From NCBI RefSeq assembly GCF_017357005.1, contig NZ_CP071589.1, positions 2,046,001 through 2,110,000 of the forward strand: a stretch of DNA of 64,000 bases, given 5' to 3'. The notes under the pieces are model-generated. The model ran no database searches. It was not told where the DNA came from and saw nothing but the letters and a program-made list of their open reading frames with translations. Below are positions 7,951 to 18,543 of the stretch, one piece after another (the first letter of the stretch is position 1; each line of letters begins with the position of its first letter). This stretch comes from Staphylococcus simiae (GTDB lineage Bacteria > Bacillota > Bacilli > Staphylococcales > Staphylococcaceae). Made by a program: the position numbers and the translations under genes.

Positions 7951-8808
7951 TTAGTTATCTAAAAAGTGATGTGCTAGATATTTGGCAGCACCGTCTTCTT
8001 CATTCGTATATGTCGTCACATCTTTAGTTAATGTTTGAATTTCTGGGCGTGCATTTTTCATAGCAACAGTATAATGTCCAAATTTAAACATGGCTCTATC
8101 ATTATCACTGTCACCTATAACTAAAGTTTCATTTTGATGAATTCCAAAATAATCTATCATTTCTTTAATACCTGTACCCTTATCTGTATTAAAGGCCATT
8201 GTTTCAGCATTAAATCGTGATGAATTTGATACGCTTATATTTAACAGTACATGATTTTGCTGTAATTCATCCCGGAAATTCGTGATTTTATCTAAATTAG
8301 GATTAAATAAATATATTTTAGAATATTCTCCTTCAGGGAATTGATCCACCCATTTAAGTTTTGAACTTAAAGATTCCTTTCTAGCTGCCCATTCACTATG
8401 ACTTACATTATTAATTGGTTCATCACTACTGATCATTGCTCGCATCCATGTTTCATCTTGTTTTAAAGCCATTCTATGACCTTCAAATGGAAATACCTCA
8501 TAATAAATCTGCTGTTGTTCTGCCAAGTCAATAATTTGGTTAATTTGTTGCACTGTTAATTCATGTTTAAAAATGTTGTTACCATTTACTTCTCCAGTAG
8601 TACCATTTGAGCTAACAATACCATCAACGTCAAAACCTTCAGGTACTAATTGATAAATTTCTGTATACGAACGTCCTGTAGCTAAAAATACTTTCATTCC
8701 TTGTTGTCTCAATTGATTAATAACATCTCGTGTATATTCGGTTGCTCGGTTATCTTCATGTAAAATGGTACCATCCATATCTAAAAATATTGCTTTTACG
8801 TTATCCAT
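7951..8808 (-). CDS. Cof-type HAD-superfamily phosphatase
   Basis: 285 residues from the ATG at 8808, which has GGAGGA upstream; the extension to 8826 lacks a site. HAD motif I is FLDMDGT (nucleophile Asp10, acid Asp12), motif II ATGRSY, and motifs III/IV are the Lys in the cap-to-core region and GDSDNDRAMF. The large alpha/beta cap between motifs II and III marks the Cof/IIB subfamily of sugar- or nucleotide-phosphate phosphatases in the cytoplasm. Substrate unknown. It follows the ABC ATPase gene on the same strand by 67 bases without an intervening terminator, so the two may share a transcript. Confidence 0.87.
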   Translation of the reverse strand: MDNVKAIFLDMDGTILHEDNRATEYTRDVINQLRQQGMKVFLATGRSYTEIYQLVPEGFDVDGIVSSNGTTGEVNGNNIFKHELTVQQINQIIDLAEQQQIYYEVFPFEGHRMALKQDETWMRAMISSDEPINNVSHSEWAARKESLSSKLKWVDQFPEGEYSKIYLFNPNLDKITNFRDELQQNHVLLNISVSNSSRFNAETMAFNTDKGTGIKEMIDYFGIHQNETLVIGDSDNDRAMFKFGHYTVAMKNARPEIQTLTKDVTTYTNEEDGAAKYLAHHFLDN

Positions 8809-8875
8809 GTTCTCCTCCATTATCAAAGTAATCTTATCTAAATTTTGTCATTAACGGTCAACTTTTGCAAAACTT

Positions 8876-9658
8876 TTAATCATCTAAAAAGAGTGCGTAT
8901 CTATGATTCCATGATTTTACCGTGACATTTTGATTGAAAAATTGTGACATCGTTGTAGATGTTAATACGTCTGTTGTTTTGCCTTGCATAAAACATTGTC
9001 CATCTTTTAATAACATCATATGATCAAATTGCTGATTAATTTCTTCAATAAAATGTGTCACATAAATCATCGCTAATTGTGGCTGTGCTTGGCATAATGT
9101 ATTGATTATCTTTAGTAATTCTTCACGTGAGATAAAATCTAAACCTGATGCTGGTTCGTCTAAAATAAGTATCTTAGGTTGTCCCATCAATGCTCTAGCA
9201 ATCATCACACGTTGTTTTTCTCCAGTTGATAAATAACCGAGATATTGATTTTCAAAGTCTGACATTCCTACGTGTTGAAGCCATTGTCTAGCTTCGTTGA
9301 TCAAATCATTAGTTACTTCTTTATAGACGCCAATTGATTTAAAAGCACCGCTAATAACAACATCAATAACAATTTCACCTTCTTGAAATTTTTCCATTAA
9401 GCTATTGGAGACATAACCAATTTGTTGACGGACTGAATCAGCGGAATATCCAACTTTTCCTGGCGTCATATTAAATAATGTTAATTGACCTTGAGTGATT
9501 GAGTCATAAGCATTCAAGATATTTAACAATGTTGTTTTACCTGCACCATTTAAGCCATATAATATCCATTTATCCCCTTCTTCAATTTGCCAATTGATAT
9601 CATGTAATATTTCTTTACCTTGTTTCATTCGTCCTACATGACTTAATTGAATTAACAT
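8876..9658 (-). CDS. Orphan ABC transporter ATPase, YlmA-like
   Basis: 260 residues. Walker A GLNGAGKTT (near residue 35-43), signature LSTGEKQRVMIARAL, Walker B ILILDEPASGLD and switch His in YVTHFIEE are all intact, so it should hydrolyse ATP. No membrane permease gene lies on either side, so its partner must be encoded elsewhere, or it acts outside transport. The nearest recalled relative is the B. subtilis YlmA type. The start is an ATG after a GGGGTGG site. Upstream lies the 61/62-bp repeat array, so its promoter must fall in the 300 bases between the gene and the array. Confidence 0.8.
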   Translation of the reverse strand: MLIQLSHVGRMKQGKEILHDINWQIEEGDKWILYGLNGAGKTTLLNILNAYDSITQGQLTLFNMTPGKVGYSADSVRQQIGYVSNSLMEKFQEGEIVIDVVISGAFKSIGVYKEVTNDLINEARQWLQHVGMSDFENQYLGYLSTGEKQRVMIARALMGQPKILILDEPASGLDFISREELLKIINTLCQAQPQLAMIYVTHFIEEINQQFDHMMLLKDGQCFMQGKTTDVLTSTTMSQFFNQNVTVKSWNHRYALFLDD

Positions 9659-9966
9659 ACTTCCACCCCTTATTTCGTTACTATATAAATGTTTATCACT
9701 AATACAATTTAGAAGTGTTAATAATTTTGAAATTGTGAAAATGATTCCTTTTCATCATTATAGTTTAATTCTGTTATATCTAATAGTATTAAAAACATTT
9801 TGAAGCGGCTAGTTATGACGTAACAGTAACACATGATGTTAACTATGCATTCATGCTATTTAGTGTATTTCTAGACATCAACAGTATAATATCGTCTTAC
9901 TTTCACTTCCTAGTTTATTACATGCTAACCACTGTGCTTATCGTTATACAGTCACTCTCATCTGTG
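9659..9966. other. Intergenic segment between ABC ATPase gene and repeat array
   Basis: 308 AT-rich bases that must contain the ABC ATPase promoter. I see no gene, no convincing operator and no repeat unit until the first CAACTGC at 9967. Confidence 0.5.
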
Positions 9967-10605
9967 CAACTGCATAAGAAGTTCTAGATGATTTAAAATC
10001 ATGTTCTTTGGTTTACAGTTGCTTTAGACAACTGCATAAGAAGTTCTAGATGATTTAAAATCATATTCTTTGGTTTACAGTTGCTTTAGGCAACTGCATA
10101 AGAAGTTCTAGATAATTTAAAATCATGTTCTTTGGTTTACAGTTGCTTTGGGCAACTGCATAAGAAGTTCTAGATGATTTAAAATCATGTTCTTAGGTTT
10201 ACAGTTGCTTTGGGCAACTGCATAAGAAGTTCTAGATGATTTAAAATCATGTTCTTTGGTTTACAGTTGCTTTAGACAACTGCATAAGAAGTTCTAGATG
10301 ATTATAAATCAGTTCTTTGGTTTACAGTTGCTTTGGGCAACTGCATAAGAAGTTCTAGATGATTATAAATCATATTTTTAGGTTTACAGTTGCTTTAGGC
10401 AACTGCATAAGAAGTTCTAGATGATTTAAAATCATGTTCTTTGGTTTACAGTTGCTTTAGACAACTGCATAAGAAGTTCTAGATGATTATAAATCAGTTC
10501 TTTGGTTTACAGTTGCTTTGGGCAACTGCATAAGAAGTTCTAGATGATTATAAATCATATTTTTAGGTTTACAGTTGCTTTAGGCAACTGCATAAGAAGT
10601 TCTAA
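9967..10605. repeat. Tandem array of ten 61/62-bp hairpin units plus a partial eleventh
   Basis: Units begin with CAACTGCATAAGAAGTTCTA at 9967, 10029, 10091, 10153, 10215, 10277, 10338, 10400, 10462, 10523 and 10585 (partial). Each unit has nested symmetry: CAACTG/CAGTTG outside, AAGAA/TTCTT inside, and ATGATTT/AAATCAT (or TGATT/AATCA) at the centre. Units 5-6-7 (10215-10399) are repeated exactly as 8-9-10 (10400-10584), a 185-bp block duplication. There is no unique spacer sequence and no reading frame. Confidence 0.95.
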
Positions 10606-10637
10606 TGATTTAATTGTCATTAAATCATAGAACTTCT
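10595..10637. repeat. Near-perfect hairpin ending the repeat array
   Basis: Arms 10595-10614 and 10619-10637 with a TGTC loop and one unpaired base. The left arm begins as the eleventh array unit. It abuts the A-run of the glmS terminator. Confidence 0.85.
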
Positions 10638-10666
10638 AAAAAAAAGAGTGGTCATAAAGACCACTC
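10638..10666 (-). terminator. glmS terminator
   Basis: GAGTGGTC/GACCACTC (10646-10653, 10659-10666) followed on the minus strand by eight T, 18 bases after the glmS stop. Confidence 0.9.
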
Positions 10667-10683
10667 AACACATACTTATTTGA

Positions 10684-12489
10684 TTATTCAACTGTAACTG
10701 ATTTTGCTAGGTTACGTGGTTTATCAACATCTAAGTCTCTGTGTAATGCTGCATAATATGCAATTAATTGTTGTGACACTACTGATACTAATGGTGTTAA
10801 TAATTCATGTACATGTGGGATTACATATGTGTCTCCCTCTTTTTCAAGACCTTCCATTGAAATAATACATGGATGAGCACCACGTGCAACAACTTCTTTA
10901 ACATTACCACGAATTGATAAGTTAACATTTTCTTGAGTTGATAATGCAATGACAGGTGTTCCTTCTTCAATAAGTGCGATTGTACCATGTTTCAATTCAC
11001 CACCAGCAAAACCTTCTGCTTGGATATATGAAATTTCTTTAAGTTTTAATGCACCTTCTAAACTTACGTTATAGTCGATTGTACGACCAATGAAGAAAGC
11101 ATTTGGTGTTGTTGCTAAGAAATCAGTAGCAATTTGTTCCATAATTGGTGCGTCATCTACAATTGCTTCAATTGCAGTAGTCACTTTTGCCAATTCTCTT
11201 AATAAATCAATGTCAGCTTCTTGTCCATGCTCTTTAGCAACAATTTGTGACAAGATTGATAATACAGCTATTTGAGCAGTATAAGCTTTAGTTGAAGCTA
11301 CTGCGATTTCTGGTCCGGCATGTAATAATAACGTATGGTCTGCTTCACGTGAAAGTGTAGATCCAGCAACGTTAGTAATTGTTAATGATTTATGACCTAA
11401 TTTATTTGTTTCTACTAATACAGCACGGCTATCTGCAGTTTCTCCTGATTGAGAAATATAGATGAATAAAGGCTTTTCAGATAATAAAGGCATATTATAA
11501 ACAAACTCAGAAGCAACATGTACTTCAGTTGGTACACCCGCCCATTTTTCTAAAAATTCTTTACCAACTAATCCTGCGTGGTAGCTTGTACCTGCAGCAA
11601 TAATATAAATACGGTCTGCTTCAGCAACATCTTTGATAATATCTTTGTCAATTTTCAAGTTACCTTCTGCATCTTGATATTCTTGAATAATACGACGCAT
11701 GACAGCTGGTTGTTCATGAATTTCTTTTAACATATAGTGATCATAAACACCTTTTTCAGCATCTGCAGCATCAATTTCAGCAATGTAAGAATCACGATCT
11801 AATAAATTACCTTCTGCATCTTTGATAATAACTTCATCTTTTTTAACAATAACAATTTCATGGTCATGAATTTCTTTATATTCATTTGTTACTTGTAACA
11901 TAGCTAATGCATCTGAAGCGATAACATTAAATCCTTCACCAACACCTAATAATAATGGTGATTTGTTTTTAGCAACATAAATTGTTTCTTTGTCTTCTGC
12001 ATCTAATAAACCAAGTGCATATGAACCATGTAATAATGATACAACTTTTGTAAATGCTTCTTCAGTTGATAACCCTTCATTAGAGAAGTATTCAATCAAT
12101 TGAACAATCACTTCTGTATCTGTTTCAGAAACAAATGACACACCTTGTAAGTATTCGCTTCTTAATTCTTCATAGTTTTCAATTACACCATTATGAACTA
12201 ATGTAAAACGTCCATTAGAAGATTGATGTGGATGTGAGTTTTCATGATTTGGTACACCATGAGTTGCCCAACGAGTGTGACCGATTCCAACTGGTCCGTC
12301 AATATCGTTGCCATCTGCAACTTTACGCAATTCTGCGATACGACCTTTTTCTTTAAATACAGTTGTTCCATCATCGTTGACAACAGCGATACCAGCTGAA
12401 TCATAACCTCTATATTCTAATTTTTCTAAACCTTTTAATAATAGTTCTTTGGCATTATCATAGCCAATATATCCAACAATTCCACACAT
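10684..12489 (-). CDS. glmS: Glutamine-fructose-6-phosphate aminotransferase
   Basis: 601 residues, full length. It converts fructose-6-phosphate and glutamine to glucosamine-6-phosphate, the first committed step to UDP-GlcNAc, peptidoglycan and teichoic acids. The N-terminal class II amidotransferase domain starts MCGIVGYIG with the catalytic Cys2. Two SIS sugar-isomerase domains follow ([13 protein letters not shown] and the [20 protein letters not shown] region), and the C-terminus [12 protein letters not shown] matches the family. ATG with CGGAGGAAAG upstream. The about 400-base leader contains the glucosamine-6-phosphate-sensing ribozyme, so product feedback acts on the mRNA. GlmM, the next enzyme of the pathway, is also in this window. 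Confidence 0.97.
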   Translation of the reverse strand: MCGIVGYIGYDNAKELLLKGLEKLEYRGYDSAGIAVVNDDGTTVFKEKGRIAELRKVADGNDIDGPVGIGHTRWATHGVPNHENSHPHQSSNGRFTLVHNGVIENYEELRSEYLQGVSFVSETDTEVIVQLIEYFSNEGLSTEEAFTKVVSLLHGSYALGLLDAEDKETIYVAKNKSPLLLGVGEGFNVIASDALAMLQVTNEYKEIHDHEIVIVKKDEVIIKDAEGNLLDRDSYIAEIDAADAEKGVYDHYMLKEIHEQPAVMRRIIQEYQDAEGNLKIDKDIIKDVAEADRIYIIAAGTSYHAGLVGKEFLEKWAGVPTEVHVASEFVYNMPLLSEKPLFIYISQSGETADSRAVLVETNKLGHKSLTITNVAGSTLSREADHTLLLHAGPEIAVASTKAYTAQIAVLSILSQIVAKEHGQEADIDLLRELAKVTTAIEAIVDDAPIMEQIATDFLATTPNAFFIGRTIDYNVSLEGALKLKEISYIQAEGFAGGELKHGTIALIEEGTPVIALSTQENVNLSIRGNVKEVVARGAHPCIISMEGLEKEGDTYVIPHVHELLTPLVSVVSQQLIAYYAALHRDLDVDKPRNLAKSVTVE

Positions 12490-12689
12490 AATATTACTTT
12501 CCTCCGTATTGAAATAACGTTAGTAAGTTATGATTTATTGCCGCTAATTTAGATTGACAATCTGCTATCATAAAATAAAGTTCGGGCTTAAATTCTATAT
12601 CTTTGCCACGTCAAACTAAGCGTATTAATCAATGCATTTTGCAAAGAAGATACACTTTTTACTAAACGTCTTTCATTTTTTATTTTAAA

Positions 12690-12897
12690 TTTTAATGGCG
12701 ATCTTATTAACTTTGTCCATTAAGTCACCCTAATGTTTTAATTAATAAGCTAACGAATGAGCCACATCCGGGATAGCATCCGCCGATCTATTCGATCACT
12801 ATCCTCCTCGTCTACAAAATATACATATCAATCTATAATAATCTTTACCCTGATTGATTATTAATCTTCAATTGTATATGTCACTTTGCACAGGCGC
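12690..12897 (-). ncRNA. glmS ribozyme: glmS self-cleaving ribozyme/riboswitch
   Basis: Read on the minus strand, the leader begins AAAGCGCCTGTG, with the expected cleavage 5' of the G at 12897. The conserved core follows: GACGAGG, then a stem, ATCGGCGGATGC, TATCCCGG, and a later GGGTGAC and TTAATGG...CCATTAA (P4-like) pairing. These are the recognised glmS ribozyme motifs in the right order, upstream of glmS. In this class glucosamine-6-phosphate acts as coenzyme for cleavage, after which the mRNA is degraded. The 3' boundary is estimated from the P4-like pairing. Confidence 0.93.
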
Positions 12898-12914
12898 TTT
12901 AACTGTATTACTAA

Positions 12915-12928
12915 CTTTCCTCCTTTCT
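12915..12928 (-). promoter_or_regulatory. Shine-Dalgarno-like block without a start codon, 5' of the ribozyme
   Basis: Minus strand AGAAAGGAGGAAAG lies 17 bases upstream of the ribozyme cleavage site and near the predicted 5' end of the transcript. No ATG, GTG or TTG follows at usable spacing; the first codons in its window run into TAA. Confidence 0.4.
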
Positions 12929-12938
12929 ATTAATCATT

Positions 12939-12968
12939 ATTGTACAACTTTGAATTATTATTTTGCAA
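12939..12968 (-). promoter_or_regulatory. glmS promoter
   Basis: Minus strand TTGCAA (12963-12968), 18-base spacer, TACAAT (12939-12944). The start site would fall near 12932, about 35 bases before the ribozyme cleavage site. Confidence 0.55.
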
Positions 12969-13063
12969 ATATTTTCACAATAAAAAACTTATTTTTTTAT
13001 TAATACAGCATATAAATAGATTTATTGCTAGTTTCTTCTATAATATATATGTATATTGAATAA

Positions 13064-13084
13064 TTGTCACAAATATTATGCCAA
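13064..13084 (+). promoter_or_regulatory. MtlR-like activator site upstream of mtlA
   Basis: TTGTCACA, five bases, TATGCCAA. It resembles the recalled Gram-positive MtlR site TTGnCACA-n4-TGTGnCAA, with one extra spacer base and one mismatch. It ends two bases before the likely -35 box, an activator position. Confidence 0.45.
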
Positions 13085-13086
13085 AG

Positions 13087-13116
13087 TTGATTTTTGTTTA
13101 TATTGAGTAATATGTA
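13087..13116 (+). promoter_or_regulatory. Probable mtl operon promoter
   Basis: TTGATT (13087-13092), 18-base spacer, TATGTA (13111-13116): a weak promoter, as expected for an activator-dependent operon. The choice of -10 is uncertain. Confidence 0.4.
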
Positions 13117-13168
13117 ATTAGATATTAAACTATTATTTAGTTAGATATACAAAAAAAGAGGTGTAAAT

Positions 13169-14710
13169 ATGTCACAAAGTGAAGAAAATAAAGGCTTAGG
13201 CCGTAAAGTTCAAGCCTTTGGATCTTTCTTAAGTAGTATGATCATGCCGAACATCGGTGCGTTCATCGCTTGGGGATTCATCGCAGCAATATTTATAGAT
13301 AATGGTTGGTTCCCTAATAAGGAATTATCAACTTTAGCAGGACCAATGATTACTTATTTAATTCCATTATTAATCGCATTTAGTGGTGGACGTTTAATTC
13401 ACGATTTACGTGGTGGTATCATTGCAGCAACGGCTACTATGGGGGTCATCGTTGCGCTTCCTGATACACCAATGTTACTTGGTGCTATGATTATGGGACC
13501 ACTTGTAGGTTGGTTAATGAAAAAAACTGACCAATTTATTCAACCAAGAACACCACAAGGCTTTGAAATGTTATTCAATAACTTCTCAGCAGGTATCTTA
13601 GGTTTCATCATGACAATTTTTGGGTTTAAAGTATTAGCACCTATTATGCAATTCATCATGCACATCTTATCTGTTGCAGTTGAAGCATTAGTACATGCAC
13701 ACTTACTTCCATTAGTTAGCATTTTAGTAGAGCCAGCAAAAATTGTATTCTTAAATAACGCAATCAACCACGGTGTATTCACACCACTTGGTGCTGATCA
13801 AGCTGCATCAGCTGGTCAATCTATTCTTTATACAATTGAATCTAACCCTGGACCAGGTTTAGGTGTCTTACTTGCTTACATGATTTTTGGTAAAGGTACA
13901 GCAAAAGCAACATCATATGGCGCTGGTATTATCCACTTCTTAGGTGGTATTCATGAAATTTACTTCCCATATGTATTGATGCGTCCTATGCTATTCCTTT
14001 CAGTTATTTTAGGTGGTATGACTGGTGTAGCAACTTATCAAGCAACTGGTTTTGGATTTAAAAGTCCTGCATCACCAGGTTCATTTATCGTTTATTGTAT
14101 TAACGCGCCTAAAGGTGAATTCTTACACATGTTATTAGGTGTTGTTTTAGCAACATTAGTATCATTTGCAGTTTCTGCATTAATTATGAAATTCACTAAA
14201 GAACCTAAACAAGACTTAGAAACAGCAACAGCTCAAATGGAAAGTACTAAAGGTAAAAAATCTAGCGTATCTTCAAAATTAGTTTCTTCAGATAATGAAG
14301 CGCAAGCAAATGAAGAAGATAAAGCAACTGATTCTCAAAGCACTTCTACCGAAGAAGATTCTGATGCATTATTAGATAATTATAATACTGAAGATGTTGA
14401 TGCACATGATTACAGCAACATTGACCATGTTATTTTTGCTTGTGATGCTGGTATGGGTTCAAGTGCCATGGGTGCAAGTATGTTACGTAATAAATTCAAA
14501 AAAGCTGGTATTCAAGATATTAATGTTACCAATACCGCTATTAACCAATTACCAAAAGATGCTCAATTAGTTATTACTCAAAAGAAATTAACTGATCGTG
14601 CTATCAAACAAACACCTAATGCGATTCATATCTCAGTTGATAATTTCTTAAATTCGCCTAGATACGAAGAGTTATTGGAAAACTTGAAAAAAGACGAAGA
14701 CCAAAAATAA
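13169..14710 (+). CDS. mtlA: Mannitol-specific PTS transporter, EIICB
   Basis: 513 residues. It imports mannitol across the membrane and phosphorylates it to mannitol-1-phosphate. The EIIC part (about 1-340) is multispanning, with the family signature around GGIHEIYFPYVLMRP and NPGPGLG. A long acidic linker (about 345-410, rich in Ser, Glu and Asp) leads to EIIB, where IFACDAGMGSSAMG holds the phosphorylated Cys425. The EIIA domain is not fused; it is the separate mtlF gene downstream, the usual Gram-positive arrangement. AGAGGTG lies before the ATG. It is first gene of mtlA-mtlR-mtlF-mtlD. Confidence 0.95.
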   Translation: MSQSEENKGLGRKVQAFGSFLSSMIMPNIGAFIAWGFIAAIFIDNGWFPNKELSTLAGPMITYLIPLLIAFSGGRLIHDLRGGIIAATATMGVIVALPDTPMLLGAMIMGPLVGWLMKKTDQFIQPRTPQGFEMLFNNFSAGILGFIMTIFGFKVLAPIMQFIMHILSVAVEALVHAHLLPLVSILVEPAKIVFLNNAINHGVFTPLGADQAASAGQSILYTIESNPGPGLGVLLAYMIFGKGTAKATSYGAGIIHFLGGIHEIYFPYVLMRPMLFLSVILGGMTGVATYQATGFGFKSPASPGSFIVYCINAPKGEFLHMLLGVVLATLVSFAVSALIMKFTKEPKQDLETATAQMESTKGKKSSVSSKLVSSDNEAQANEEDKATDSQSTSTEEDSDALLDNYNTEDVDAHDYSNIDHVIFACDAGMGSSAMGASMLRNKFKKAGIQDINVTNTAINQLPKDAQLVITQKKLTDRAIKQTPNAIHISVDNFLNSPRYEELLENLKKDEDQK

Positions 14711-14740
14711 TTAAATAAAGTATAAATGGAGGATACCGCC

Positions 14741-16768
14741 ATGTTATTGAGTACACGTGAAAAAGAAATGATTGAATTATTGATTAAATATCACGGTCAA
14801 TATGTCACTATACACGACATTGCTCAACAACTTGCGGTGTCCTCTCGTACTATTCATAGAGAGCTTAAAAGTGTCGAGCATTTTCTTACTTCCTTTTCAT
14901 TAGAATTGGAAAGAGCTAATAAAAAAGGATTACGCATTGCAGGAACTGAAGACAATATACAGCAATTGAAGCAAAGTGTAACGAATCAACAAACTGTTGA
15001 TTTATCTATTGAAGAACAAAAAGTAATTATCTTGTATGCTTTAATTCAATCAAAAGGTCCGGTAAAACAGTATAGTCTTGCTCAAGAGATTGGTGTTTCA
15101 AATCAAACTTTAGCTAAACTATTAGATGACTTAGAACTTGATTTAAATAGTTACCAATTATCACTTTCTCGTAAACGTGGTGAAGGTATCTTTTTAGAAG
15201 GTACAGAGTCTAAAAAAAGAGAGTTTTTAAGTCAATTAATGGTTAATAATCTAAATAGTACTAGTGTTTATTCAGTGATTGAAAATCATTTCGTTTATCA
15301 ATCACTCAATCAATCACAACAACAATTTGTAGATTTAGAGCGTATTTTTAATGTAGAGCGTATTTTAATGGATTATTTAAGTGCTTTACCCTACTCATTG
15401 ACTGAATCGAGCTATTTAACTTTAACAGTGCATATTGTACTAAGTATTAGTCGTATGAAAAATGATGAATATGTTGCTTTAAATGATACGATTTATAATA
15501 CAGTTAAAGATACTTTTGAGCATAAAGTCGCAAGTGATATTGCCGAACGACTTGAAGCGATTTATGATGTTCATTTTAACCAAGCTGAAATTACTTTTAT
15601 AACTATCCATTTACGTGGTGCTAAAAGAAAACATGTCAGTGAACAACTGTTAGACAACTCGAACGACCATCACAAAATTGAAGCCTTTGTTAATATGGTT
15701 TCATCTATTTCTGGAACAACATTTGACGATATTGATACTTTAATCGAAGGTTTATCATTGCATATTAATCCAGCAATCAATCGTTTAGAATCAAATATTG
15801 AAACATACAATCCCTTAACCGATATGATTAAGTTCAAATATCCAAGGCTTTTTGAAAATGTGCATAAAGCCTTAAATCATATTTGGCCGGATTTAATTTT
15901 TCCAGAAAGTGAAATTGCCTTTATTGTATTACATTTTGGCGGTTCAATTAAAAACCAAGGTAATCGTTTCTTAAATATTTTAGTCGTTTGTAGTAGTGGT
16001 ATGGGTACTAGCCGTTTGTTAGCTACAAGATTAGAACAAGTTTTCAGCGAAATTGAACGTATTACTCAAGCTTCAGTCAGTGATTTGAATAATTTAAATT
16101 TAACATCATTTGATGGTATTATATCAACTGTTAATTTAGATATCACTTTGCCTTACTTAACTGTTAATCCATTATTACCTGATAGTGATATTCCCTATGT
16201 TGCCAGCTTTTTAAATACTCAAGTATCTCAACATAGTCATCCTATCGGACAAGAAGAAGCTACAGTACAACATCCAGGTCAAATTATTGATGATATGCGT
16301 GCAGGTTTAGAATTAGTTGATTCAGTGAAAATAGAATATAACACCGTTAAAGATTGGCATCATTATATTTCTGATTATTTATATAATCATCACATTATAG
16401 AAGATCAACAGTCATTCGCTGAACTATTACAGCAACGTTTTGCAGATAATCCAGGTTGGCTATTGCACCCCTATCCAGTGCTACTGCCACACTTAAAAAA
16501 TGATTTAATCAAAAAACCTATTATTTTTATTACTATATTAGATGAGCCGCTGGCGTTGCATAATATTCAAAATGACAAATTTGAAATTAAATATCTTATT
16601 TGTATGTTCATTCCTGATAATGGCTTTATGGCTACTTTAATCAATGACTTTTCAGAAGTTTTAAGTATGGAATTAGAAAACATTGATAAATTTATGCAAA
16701 AACCACAGGAATTTGAAACAATACTAAGAAACAAATTTTTAAATCATATTAAAAAACAATTTATTTAG
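14741..16768 (+). CDS. mtlR: Mannitol operon activator MtlR
   Basis: 675 residues from the ATG at 14741 preceded by TGGAGGA; an ATG 15 bases upstream overlaps that site and is not likely used. Domain order: N-terminal HTH ([14 protein letters not shown]..., [10 protein letters not shown]), a second HTH, two PTS regulation domains with conserved histidines ([34 protein letters not shown]), an EIIB-like domain with [11 protein letters not shown] (Cys417), and a C-terminal EIIA-like domain. PTS phosphorylation of PRD and EIIB residues controls activity in this family. It probably activates the promoter at 13087 through the adjacent dyad. It lies 30 bases after mtlA. Confidence 0.94.
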   Translation: MLLSTREKEMIELLIKYHGQYVTIHDIAQQLAVSSRTIHRELKSVEHFLTSFSLELERANKKGLRIAGTEDNIQQLKQSVTNQQTVDLSIEEQKVIILYALIQSKGPVKQYSLAQEIGVSNQTLAKLLDDLELDLNSYQLSLSRKRGEGIFLEGTESKKREFLSQLMVNNLNSTSVYSVIENHFVYQSLNQSQQQFVDLERIFNVERILMDYLSALPYSLTESSYLTLTVHIVLSISRMKNDEYVALNDTIYNTVKDTFEHKVASDIAERLEAIYDVHFNQAEITFITIHLRGAKRKHVSEQLLDNSNDHHKIEAFVNMVSSISGTTFDDIDTLIEGLSLHINPAINRLESNIETYNPLTDMIKFKYPRLFENVHKALNHIWPDLIFPESEIAFIVLHFGGSIKNQGNRFLNILVVCSSGMGTSRLLATRLEQVFSEIERITQASVSDLNNLNLTSFDGIISTVNLDITLPYLTVNPLLPDSDIPYVASFLNTQVSQHSHPIGQEEATVQHPGQIIDDMRAGLELVDSVKIEYNTVKDWHHYISDYLYNHHIIEDQQSFAELLQQRFADNPGWLLHPYPVLLPHLKNDLIKKPIIFITILDEPLALHNIQNDKFEIKYLICMFIPDNGFMATLINDFSEVLSMELENIDKFMQKPQEFETILRNKFLNHIKKQFI

Positions 16769-16781
16769 GAGAGTATTAAAC

Positions 16782-18319
<1,538 letters not shown>

Positions 18320-18322
18320 TAA

Positions 18323-18393
18323 AAAAACTTGAGACATTGTCTTCCTGAGGATCGTGATTATGATACTTTGGAAGACTTTTTTTGTCTCAAGTT
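18323..18393. terminator. Nested bidirectional terminator between mtlD and fmtB
   Basis: The inner stem GTCTTCC/GGAAGAC (18339-18345, 18370-18376) is followed by seven T and serves the plus strand. The outer stem ACTTGAGACA/TGTCTCAAGT, with seven A to its left, gives a T-run on the minus strand and can serve fmtB. Confidence 0.85.
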
Positions 18394-18543
18394 AATCTAA
18401 GTTTGATTATGGTTTGATTGATATTGTAGCGTGAGTGACACATCTTCGAAGCTTAATGTTGAATGAACAAGCCTAGTCTAGATATCTTTAACTATAAGTT
18501 CTATTTTTGTACTATTAAACTATTTAATCATTCAATTGTAGAT

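Noticed and set aside
9736..9762. Fur-like sequence TGAAAATGATTCCTTTTCA upstream of the ABC ATPase
   Set aside because: Too many mismatches to the Fur consensus compared with the clear boxes at 52628 and 56986.
9967..10605. Regular repeats that could suggest a CRISPR array
   Set aside because: Units are contiguous and nearly identical over their whole 61/62 bases, with no unique spacers and no cas genes in the window.
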